NCBI GenBank assembly: GCA_024196135.1
Contig: JAMQCK010000645.1
Span: 1 to 18,404, forward strand
Source: Pleurotus ostreatus/Saccharomyces cerevisiae fusant
Taxonomy: Eukaryota; Opisthokonta
Length of the DNA stretch: 18,404 bases
Direction of reading: 5' to 3'
The stretch's first letter is position 1. Each line of letters begins with the position of its first letter. A program made the translations under genes and the position numbers. Positions 10,519 through 17,676 of the stretch are shown one piece after another. The notes below the pieces were generated by a model. It was not told the origin of the DNA. It searched no databases and worked only from the letters and a program-made list of their open reading frames with translations.

Positions 10519-12123
10519 TCATGACTGACGCGCCCTTTCCTCCGGCTCGAACCGCACCCGCACATCCGTCACCTCCTTCTTCGCCTTCCTCAGCGTCTCC
10601 GTGATCTTGTCCTCCAACGACGCCGCGCCCGAGATCGTTGTCGACCCCGGGACGACCGCCGTCAAGTCGACGTACATCACCGACCCCGCCCGCCTTGCGC
10701 GGATATCCTTGATGTCGAGGAGCGCTGCGACGTCGGCGTCGGTGGAGGCGCGGGAGACCATGAGCGGCTCGAGGGATTTGCGCAGGCTGTTGCGTGTGGA
10801 GGGCGAGACACCGCGGTCGATGAGGTCGTTCCAGGAGCCGACAAGCAGGTCAAAGCCTTGCTTGAGGATGACAATGGAGACGAGGAGACCTACGAGCGAG
10901 CTCAGTACTTTGTCACGCGATGTGAGTATAATCACGCACCTCCCAGCGGGTCTAGCGGGAGCGCCGGCCACACCCATGAGCCCAGGATGGCGAAGAGCGC
11001 AACAGCAGAGCCGTACACGTCACTGCGATGGTGGACCGCGTTTGCCAGCAACACAGGAGACTGCTCTTCCAGCGCAACCTTCTTCGTCGCGCGGTAGAGC
11101 ACCTCCTTAGCAGCGATGCTGAGCCCCGCGAACCACGCCGCGTTGACATCGACGTCATGGGTATGCTCCTCGACGAGTATTTCGGGCACGTCGGGTGCGA
11201 CAGAGGTCACGTTGACGAGCATAGTGTGCAGTGGGCCCGCGGGCATCGTCGCGGCGGCGTCAGAGAGAGCGTGGAGGAGAAGGTGGTAAGAGTGGAAGCC
11301 GATGCCGAGGGCTGGGGTACGGATGCGGGTCAGTGCGGGGTAAGGCGAGTTGAGTGCGGGCATGCGCACCTCCGCCGATGAGCAGGAGGGAAACGGTGGT
11401 GGTGCCGACGGATTCCCATTTTGCGTAGCCGAAGGGATAGCGCTCTGAGCTGGGCTTGCGGGACAGCCGCCAGCAGATGAGGACGACGAAATCGCCGAGG
11501 AGGTCTGAGGCGTCGATCAGGATGAGAAGTAGGGTACGTTGCGTGCCACGTACCACTGAGCGAGTGACCGGCGTCTGAAGGGGGAAGGAGGGGAATTAGC
11601 CACGTCGATCGCTTGATGAATGGGGGACTTGCCAGCCATGAGACTTGCGGAATGCATGGCCCAGCCTGCGACGCCCTTGACGGCGGTGAGACCGATGTTG
11701 GACAGCAAGCCGATGATGGTTATTCTGCTCCCCCTATCGCCTGTACTGCGCGTCAGTGAAGGGGACGAGGGGCCGCAGTGGAGGGCTGTACGCACCGCGC
11801 TGCAGCGCAGTGATGAGTTGCTCGGCCTCCTGCGCATGGTCTTCGTGCGAGTGCCCGGTGAAAAGTCCGTGTTTGTGGTCGTGCCCGTGCTCGCCGTGCT
11901 CGTGTTCATGCGTGTGTTCGTGTCCGTGGGTGTGCGCGTCCTCGCCCTTCTCCCGAGTCGAATGCGGACGGCGCTGCATGGTGGCGAGAGGGAAAAGGAG
12001 GGGTGGGGGATGCAGCGGTTGTGCGCGCGTTTGTGTGCGGGCGAGGGACGTGAATACGCGAGTCGTCTGGCGCAGGGACGCGGTCGGGCGGAGAGAGTGG
12101 GGGAGTAAGGCAAGACGCGCCAT
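10519..12123 (-). CDS. Mitochondrial cation diffusion facilitator (Mmt1/Mmt2-like metal transporter), 444 aa
   Basis: Six exons: 12123-11796, 11740-11633, 11574-11554, 11504-11370, 11311-10940 and 10889-10519. The frame closes at 444 residues and all five introns are phase 1. Residues 1-50 (MARLALLPHSLRPTASLRQ...) are basic and acid-free like a mitochondrial presequence. A His-rich stretch (HTHGHEHTHEHEHGEHGHDH) follows at about 65-90. The membrane domain begins near ITIIGLLSNIGLTAVKG. The CDF metal sites are HSLSD (H149, D153, TM2) and HHRSD (H291, D295, TM5). The C-terminus (LEDKITETLRKAKKEV, VRVRFEP) is the usual cytoplasmic-type CDF domain. Yeast Mmt1/Mmt2 move iron in mitochondria and human ZnT9 is related; H/D sites also fit zinc or manganese. 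The second intron has a GC donor and the third exon is 21 nt. A GCCACCATG inside exon 1 (11978) would give a form without presequence. Confidence 0.92.
11554..11574 (-). other. 21-nt microexon encoding half of the TM2 metal site
   Basis: The exon runs between a CTTCAG acceptor (11580-11575) and a GTACGT donor (starting 11553). With its split end codons it encodes D-A-G-H-S-L-S-D, the CDF TM2 block containing the H-x3-D metal ligands. Its length is seven codons, so skipping it keeps the frame and yields MAD directly followed by LLGDFV, lacking both ligands. Family conservation of this block is what supports the exon. Confidence 0.85.
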
Positions 12124-12161
12124 TGGGCACGGGCGTTGATGAATGAAACCTCGGATGTGTC

Positions 12162-12167
12162 CACGTG
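12162..12167. promoter_or_regulatory. E-box-like CACGTG close to the transporter start
   Basis: CACGTG lies about 40 bp upstream of the start codon at 12123, so it would fall in the core promoter or 5' leader. It is a short match and binding by a bHLH factor is only inferred. Confidence 0.25.
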
Positions 12168-12835
12168 CGCCACTGAATCCAGAGGTGCCGCAGTAGTCGC
12201 CTTCGCGCGATTGGACGCACTTGGCGCGTGCAGGTGAGGGGGAGCGCGCTCGGAAGGCGAGCAAGGCGTGCGACGTGCGTTCAGGAAGAAGTAGTGATAC
12301 AGTCATCCACCCGGCATCGCTGCGGGATCCCGATTTCCTGACATCATTCACGAGGTCGAGACCCCGTCGACCGAAGGCATGGTCGGCAGTCGAGGGAAGG
12401 TAAGAGCGAGCCTCGCTGTCAAGCACCCCTCGCCCGTCGTCCAGGAGCTGTCAGCTGCGCCTCAGTCGCGCCTTTTCCCGCCCAAGAACGAGGGCGCTCA
12501 CCGGGGTCGAGCCACGCGAGCAGTCGACGACGTCATGTGCTTCAAGCACACTGAATTCTTCGTTACAGCACAGGCCTGTGCCAGTCAATGTTCATGCTAT
12601 CGATCTGGAATTCGTTTGTGGGGTTTGGAGCGCTGGCGCGCTGCGCGTAGCTATGACTTTCCCGTCGGCCGGTACGACTTGGGGGTTTCTTTGCGTTGGC
12701 ACCAGGGGTTGGACCGAAATTGTTGATAGAATGGGTGTATATGTATTGTTATAGACGTTGGGAATTTTTGTACCAGTAGAGATGGAAGAATGGGACAAGG
12801 AGAGCCTCGCCACCGCATGGCCAAAGGACAAGTTA

Positions 12836-12847
12836 CGTGACGTCACG
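12836..12847. promoter_or_regulatory. CRE-type palindrome (TGACGTCA) upstream of the transporter gene
   Basis: The 12-base perfect palindrome CGTGACGTCACG contains TGACGTCA (12838-12845), the full ATF/CREB-type bZIP site. In fungi such sites bind Atf1/Sko1-type stress regulators. It lies about 715 bp upstream of the transporter start codon, and the neighbouring sequence on the other side is repeat-derived. Function is inferred from the match alone. Confidence 0.4.
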
Positions 12848-12942
12848 CGTGGAACGCCTTAAATTCCCCTTTATGGAAGGTCTTGGACCGCTGCGTACAA
12901 GTTACGGTGGCGCGCAGAGTGTCAGGTCAACTCAAGGCTCAG

Positions 12943-13268
12943 TGGATTATTTACCTCCCGAATGTGGACGAGAATTGGGGAGGTAGGAGCGAGTATCCTG
13001 GCAAAAGTACTCCCAAAGTGCAATAGCCCAGCCGTCCTCTCCGCTCGGGTCAGCGCCGACGGTGTAATCAGCGCTGAGATCAAGCATTACTCTGCGTCGA
13101 CGTTGACCAGGCGGACCTTGTCCACGCCGCAATCGCAACCTCGTGGTTGGTTGCTCATTATCGCGCGGAGTGATTGTCAATGCATGGGAGGATTATGGGG
13201 GAATATTAGTCTCACATTCCAGCCTCTCGTTCACAAGTGACGCATTGACGGAAGGTCGTGAAGTATTG
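12943..13268 (-). repeat. Right copy of the inverted gene-fragment duplication (better preserved)
   Basis: Read on the minus strand this matches 9897-10210. It keeps an open frame with LDLSADYTVGADPSGEDGWA and IALWEYFCQDTRSYLPNSRP, ending in HSGG at a donor-like GTAAAT. Against the left copy, a three-base in-frame indel and an Asp/Glu change suggest this was the coding frame. The copy also carries about 35 nt absent from the left copy near 13200-13235. I do not recognise the protein. The two copies flank the transporter gene in inverted orientation. Confidence 0.65.
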
Positions 13269-14077
13269 CAGGTTACAAAGCACCGCCCGGGCAGAAACAC
13301 CTTGCAACCAAGGACAAGTTGACGCCAAGGTATGGGCTGATTGAGGTCCTACTTCCTAAGCGTCTCGAGCGCTGTCTCGACGACAAAGGGAATACAGGCA
13401 TAAGCAACATTGGGGAATGGTACAAGGCTGCCTCATTTGTGGCACAGTACCGCCCAAGTGGCACTCGCAAGAGACTCCACCAACTCGCTTCGAGCTTTTC
13501 AGTGTCGAATAAGTAATGCTTGTTCTCAAAAAGGTTGAGCAGTCCGGAATGCCGGACTCACGTGTTCGCGTTCAAACCTTGTCCTCGACCGTCATCATGA
13601 AGGACGGGTATCTCGCTGGTGCGGACGGCGGATACTGGCATGACAATTAGACCTTGAAAGAGGCGCCTTTTTAGTAGCTTCCCAAGAGAAAAGGGTGGAC
13701 ATCCGTGGACGAGAGGTTGTGGGCCATCGACAAGCAGTAACCGTCAAGTGGGACTCGTACGGCAGTGAACCTTCAATCTCAAATAACTCGGGTCCTTTCG
13801 ACACTCGAGACTATTCAACGCTGCTTCATTACAGCTTTCCATCACGCGAAGGACGCGTAAGGCCGTACTTCGCGATCCGGGACTGTAGATCAGTCCGTTA
13901 GCTCGACGCCAATGTCGCCTTTTGTCGTCAAGCTGTGAGGTATAGCATTTCTCCCTCATCGGTTGATTAATGCAGACCATTGTACGTGGTCCCTCGGAAC
14001 TCATGGCTCCTTCCTTCAGCTCGTCGTCCTCGAGGCAATCTGCCTAAGATATTCCCTGCCTGCCCGCGCGCAGGAGC
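13269..14077. other. Intergenic region with short unidentified open frames
   Basis: Plus-strand frames at 13319-13516 and 13695-13901 and minus-strand frames at 13595-13804 and 13744-14004 show no family motif. None could be extended convincingly by splicing. A small perfect hairpin lies at 13541-13558 (AGTCCGG, loop AATG, CCGGACT). Decayed gene or transposon sequence is possible because repeats lie on both sides. Confidence 0.4.
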
Positions 14078-14086
14078 GTCGGTATG
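14078..14086 (+). repeat. Left 9-bp direct repeat (putative target-site duplication)
   Basis: GTCGGTATG is found here and again, identical and in the same orientation, at 14886-14894. The two copies sit immediately outside the paired terminal structures, as expected for a duplicated insertion target. Nine bases is the usual length for Mutator-like transposons. Confidence 0.65.
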
Positions 14087-14089
14087 TAG

Positions 14090-14137
14090 ACCGGAGCCCT
14101 CCCATGCCAAAAGCGAAGCGGCATGGGAGGGACCGGT
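14090..14137 (+). repeat. Left terminal hairpin with GCGAAGC loop
   Basis: Outer stem ACCGG (14090-14094) pairs with CCGGT (14133-14137). After a small internal loop (AG opposite A), the inner stem CCCTCCCATGCC (14097-14108) pairs perfectly with GGCATGGGAGGG (14120-14131). The loop is AAAA plus GCGAAGC (14113-14119). GCGAAGC is known from oligonucleotide work as an exceptionally stable DNA mini-hairpin. Confidence 0.8.
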
Positions 14138-14246
14138 AAAATACGTCAGAATTTTGGCTGACAGCCCTTATGATCGATTTTGTGACAGAACGTGCGCGGC
14201 GGCAAAGTCCGAGGCAGCCAAAATTTCCTTTTTGGGGACTTGGAGG
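14135..14246 (+). repeat. Left 112-bp inverted arm of the TIR element
   Basis: This matches the reverse complement of 14723-14834 over all 112 positions except one (T at 14178 against A). It carries its own 11-bp inverted repeat, AATTTTGGCTG at 14150-14160 and CAGCCAAAATT at 14215-14225, so a single arm can fold by itself. Confidence 0.9.
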
Positions 14247-14722
14247 CGACAACCACTTGCAGCGATTGGCGTCTTGTCTCGCTTCAAGCTATCCCCGCGC
14301 TCCCAGAGATTGCAATATCATTCTTCGAGCTAATCCCTGCCTCGTGATTACAGGAATCAGCCTATGGGTCTAGCCAAAGATATTCAGGAATATTGCGCAA
14401 TGGCGTATCCTTCCCTCAGCCTTATGAGCACGCCGCACGTACCTAACACGCTCTCACCCAGTATCTGGATAGAATAATACCCTCTACATGCAATGTTTGC
14501 ACCCATACACATCAGAACTACCGAGCGGACTTGACGACGCCATCAAGCAGGCTGGGCCTTGAATTTCTTGTAGACACGCGCTTGGTCGTATACACTCGCT
14601 TCAAGGGCCCGAACGCAGCGTCATACGCAAGGAAGGTATCGTGGTTATGTGTTTCTAATATATTCGGGGCGAGACGAAGGCATGAACGTGGGGAACATGG
14701 GCGTCGCGCTGGTGGCGGCGTC

Positions 14723-14834
14723 CCTCCAAGTCCCCAAAAAGGAAATTTTGGCTGCCTCGGACTTTGCCGCCGCGCACGTTCTGTCACAAATTCGATCATA
14801 AGGGCTGTCAGCCAAAATTCTGACGTATTTTACC
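14723..14834 (-). repeat. Right 112-bp inverted arm of the TIR element
   Basis: This is the reverse-complement partner of 14135-14246, 111 of 112 bases identical, with the single difference at 14791. The corresponding internal 11-bp inverted repeat lies at 14744-14754 and 14809-14819. A short open frame crosses both arms only because they are the same sequence, so it is not evidence of a gene. Confidence 0.9.
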
Positions 14835-14875
14835 AAGCCCTCCAACGCGGCTTCGCATCGCGTCGGAGGCTTGGT
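14832..14875 (-). repeat. Right terminal hairpin with GCGAAGC loop
   Basis: Read on the minus strand, outer stem ACCAAG pairs with CTTGGT, with one bulged base. Inner stem CCTCCGACGCG pairs with CGCGTTGGAGG (one G.T pair), and the loop is AT plus GCGAAGC (14850-14856). It occupies the same place relative to the arm as the left hairpin and has the same loop, but different stem bases. Confidence 0.8.
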
Positions 14876-14885
14876 CACCAGGCTA

Positions 14886-14894
14886 GTCGGTATG
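14886..14894 (+). repeat. Right 9-bp direct repeat (putative target-site duplication)
   Basis: An identical copy of GTCGGTATG at 14078-14086, immediately after the CTA that ends the element. The partner copy lies directly before the TAG that begins it. Confidence 0.65.
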
Positions 14895-15985
14895 CAACCC
14901 GTCATCGGTCTACCAAGCGTACAACTTCAGTATGAGCCCGGCGGTGTCCATCCACTCGTGATGCAGACACGTAGTCGTGCACGAAGCACCATGAAAATAC
15001 CCGAGCAACATACGCGTCACCCTCGGCGGCGAGCACTCCAGGGGAAGGTCACCATGGTGTAGGGAGGGTGGTTCTCCGCAGGGAGTCAACTGGCCGGTCG
15101 CGTAGCCGTATATTGGTTGAGCTATCGCAGACGTCGGCTCAATCAACAACTCCCGCGAAGCTCATCTTTGACAGCAAGGGCGACTGCGATAGCGTAGGTC
15201 GGGGACGAGTGCTGTATAGCTCTAGTGGACAGCAGCGTCGACAGAGCGAACCAAGAACACGATGAGCACGAGAGACCGCCTGTTCCCGTAGTCGACGTTC
15301 GGGAAGAGTGTGTTTCGTCGAGAAAGGCCTTCCGACGGTGAGTTCGTATCCCAATTGTCTGCCGCACCCTGCAGACGAGCTGAAGAGTTCAGAGCAGAGT
15401 TGTGAATGTTAGGCTCAAACAAGCAGGTCTGCAAAGACCCGACTTGTCACCGGCTGTTTCCCGCGGCTGATTTGCTCGACCTGAGCGTATCTTGGCTTGA
15501 TCCTTAATGGTCAGTAATACGATTATGTGGTCTTTATAATGGATGGCTCAGCAAGGCGGTTAGCTTCGCGCAATGTTGAATTCGGAGAAGTTTAGAATTG
15601 CAGGAGGCAGAGGGATCCGTCCGCTGCATTCCTGGATCGCATCCGCGCAGGGCAGTCCGAATCGGACACGCGACTTCTTTCCGTGGGATTTACGTTCGAA
15701 TCTGAGGTTCGCTCGGCGTCGCACGGGGATGGATAGTGTCTGAAGGTATGCGATCTTATCGGGGCTAGGGAACATTCGACTCATCCTGACTTGCAGGAGG
15801 TCGACGCTCGTGCGCTATCCGTCAGACAGGAAGCGGCTGGCTGAAGAGCCCTTGGGAGCTCACTCAGCGGGTGGTGGCCAGGATGTAGTATAAGGAGCAG
15901 CAGCGACTACGAGCTTCGATACCTCCGTGCTATCTGCAGACCCAATAGCTCACCTCCATCGCTCTTCAAGTTCACTGCAGCAAAA
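14895..15985. other. Intergenic region and upstream region of the dehydrogenase gene
   Basis: Short open frames occur (minus 14910-15149, 15222-15434 and 15560-15784) but none has a recognised motif or clear splice partners. The minus frame at 15560-15784 (about 74 codons, rich in Arg and Ser) is the most protein-like, yet still unsupported. The last 100 bp hold the dehydrogenase core promoter. Confidence 0.4.
15889..15894 (+). promoter_or_regulatory. TATA-like box of the dehydrogenase gene
   Basis: TATAAG lies 97 bp upstream of the start codon at 15986. The leader near the ATG is AC-rich and the start context is CAAAAATGGCC, a good fungal initiation context with A at -3 and G at +4. Confidence 0.45.
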
Positions 15986-17371
15986 ATGGCCGCCACTGTC
16001 AAGGCGTACGGCGTTACTGGCCCCAACGAGCAGCTGAAGCCGCTCTTCATCGAGCGTCGCGCGCCGGACGACAACGACGTCGTTATCGACATCAAGTACG
16101 CTGGTGTCTGCCACAGCGACATCCACACGCTCCGCGGAGTGCGTATGCGGCTGTCTCTCTCCCCCTGACGAACGCAAAAGTGCTAACGGCGACACCAGGA
16201 CTGGGGCGAGATCCCATTCCCAATGGTCGTTGGCCACGAGATTACCGGCGTCGTTCGCAGTGTCGGCAAGAACGTCACCAAGTTCAAGGTCGGCCAAAAC
16301 GTCGGCGTTGGCACCCTCGTGAACTCCTGCCGCACTTGCGAGAATTGCAAGGACGGCGAGGAGCCGTACTGCCTCGGCAACGACAAGCTCCCGGGCTATG
16401 TCGCTACGTACAACAGCAAGGTCAGTCTCTCGATGTCGACCTCCTGCCCGCAGCCTGTTGCTCAACATGCACGGTAGGATCCGAAGGCAGACAACACACC
16501 GACGGCGGGCGGGTACTCGCAGATGATCGTTGTTGACCAGGACTTCGTCCTGAACATCCCGGACAGCATGCCTCTGGATAAGGCTGCCCCGCTACTTTGT
16601 GAGTAATGTCCTTCACCGTTGAGATAATTTTTTGACCCTGGAGCAGGCGCCGGGATCACGATGTACTCGCCGCTCCGCTTCTGGAACGCCGGTCCTGGCA
16701 AGCGCGTCGCTATCATTGGCCTGGGTGGTCTCGGTCATGTTGGCGTCAAGATCGCGAAGTACGTGGGATGCAGCTCGCGTCCATTTCTGAGAGACTGAAC
16801 TGCGAATAGAGCCCTCGGCGCTGAAGTCACCGTCCTCTCCCAATCCCTCAGCAAGAAGGAGCTCGGCCTCAAGCTCGGCGCTGACCAGTACTTCGCGACG
16901 GCGGATGCACAGACCTTTGAGACGCTCAAGGGCCACTTCGACCTCATCCTCAGCACCGTCTCCGCGGACCTCGACTTCGACCAGTACTTGTCGCTCCTCC
17001 GCCGTAATGGCAGCCTCGTTGAGGTGGGCCTGCCGGAGGAGCCGATGAAGGTCCACGCCTTTAGCCTTGTTCTCGGCCGTCGCAGCATTTCCGGGTCGTC
17101 GGTGGGCGGACTCAAGGAAACGCAGGAGATGATTGACTTCTGTGGTATGGTCCCGCTACTTCTGTTCAAGGGTGCTTGAGGCTCATAAACAACCCAGCGA
17201 AGCATGGCATCACTGCTGATATTGAGACCATTCCAGCCTCTTACATGTCAGTTCCCATGCCATATCATCGTCGAGCGCGCCACTGAACAATGTTGCAGCA
17301 ACGAGGCTTGGGAGCGCGTGCTCAAGTCCGACGTGCGCTTCCGCTTTGTCATAGACATATCCACGCTGTAA
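15986..17371 (+). CDS. Zinc-dependent alcohol dehydrogenase, cinnamyl-alcohol-dehydrogenase type (NADP), 354 aa
   Basis: Seven exons: 15986-16138, 16199-16420, 16478-16598, 16647-16758, 16810-17144, 17198-17246 and 17299-17371. Introns of 60, 57, 48, 51, 53 and 52 nt close the frame at 354 residues. Catalytic zinc ligands are visible as Cys42 (GVCHSD), His64-Glu65 (VGHE) and Cys166 (LLCAG). Structural zinc ligands are Cys95, Cys98, Cys101 and Cys109 (C-x2-C-x2-C-x7-C). The nucleotide fold has GLGGLG at 190-195. Ser213 and the following SLSKKE resemble the NADP-binding loop of plant CAD and yeast Adh6/Adh7. The enzyme would reversibly reduce aldehydes, including aromatic or branched ones, to alcohols in the cytosol. 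In wood-decay fungi such enzymes are often linked to detoxifying lignin-derived aldehydes; that role is inferred. It is convergent with the NmrA-like gene. Confidence 0.95.
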
Positions 17372-17676
17372 GATCGTAGAACAGCTATACTGCACGGAAG
17401 AATGTGCCCTGAATCAAAAGCATTGCATTGCCAACAAAAAACTTTGACCGCTTCAATGCAGATGTGATGAGGCGCTGGCCACCCTTCCCTTTTAAAGCCA
17501 CAGCGTGTGGGATCGCGACAGTGATGACTCCCAGACGCAGCGGACAGATTGCTTGGGACTTGGTGTGGTCCCCCTGTAAAGCGAATGGCAGTTAATTTGG
17601 CTCGCTCAAACTACGACTTGTAAGGACAATGGGACAAGCACTGATATTACAACAGTGAGTGGGCGGCTTCCAACGC
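17372..17676. other. Convergent intergenic region
   Basis: This 305-bp interval lies between the 3' ends of the dehydrogenase and the NmrA-like gene and should contain both 3' UTRs and terminators. I see no open frame with a motif and no repeat. Confidence 0.5.

Larger units (their letters stand above)
12124..12942. other. Upstream region of the metal transporter gene, no gene seen
   Basis: The minus-strand frame of transporter exon 1 stays open upstream to 12426, but that part shows no domain and the presequence-like start at 12123 is preferred. A plus-strand 115-codon frame (12379-12726) has no recognised motif. Candidate regulatory sites are listed separately. Confidence 0.45.
14087..14885. 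mobile_element. Putative non-autonomous terminal-inverted-repeat transposon, 799 bp
   Basis: Both ends start with TAG when read inward (left TAGACCGG, right TAGCCTGG). Each end then has a hairpin, and each hairpin abuts a 112-bp arm; the arms are inverted copies of each other with one mismatch. A 9-bp direct repeat flanks the whole. The ~476-bp interior carries no transposase motif. One minus-strand frame reads FLAYDAAFGPLKRVYTTKRV in the interior and could be a captured gene fragment, but it is not identified. Long inverted arms, a 9-bp duplication and no enzyme fit a Mutator-like MITE or foldback element. Two independent insertions of a ~165-bp unit in opposite orientation is the main alternative. 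Confidence 0.7.

Noticed and set aside
11734..12426. Transporter translation starting far upstream at 12426
   Set aside because: The extra 100 residues have no recognisable feature. A start at 12123 gives a clean mitochondrial presequence.
13541..13558. AGTCCGG/CCGGACT hairpin as a functional element
   Set aside because: A seven-base stem is short enough to arise by chance, and no gene boundary or other copy gives it context.
14170..14373. Two near-identical short proteins (plus 14170-14373 and minus 14518-14799)
   Set aside because: They are identical only because the two DNA arms are inverted repeats. The frames run into unrelated interior sequence.
9500..15400. Autonomous transposon or retrotransposon in the accessory region
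   Set aside because: I found no reverse-transcriptase YxDD block, no integrase or transposase motif and no long terminal direct repeats.
10519..17371. Secondary-metabolite or metal-homeostasis gene cluster
   Set aside because: The genes are of unrelated housekeeping-type families, with long gaps and opposing orientations. There is no backbone synthase or shared pathway.
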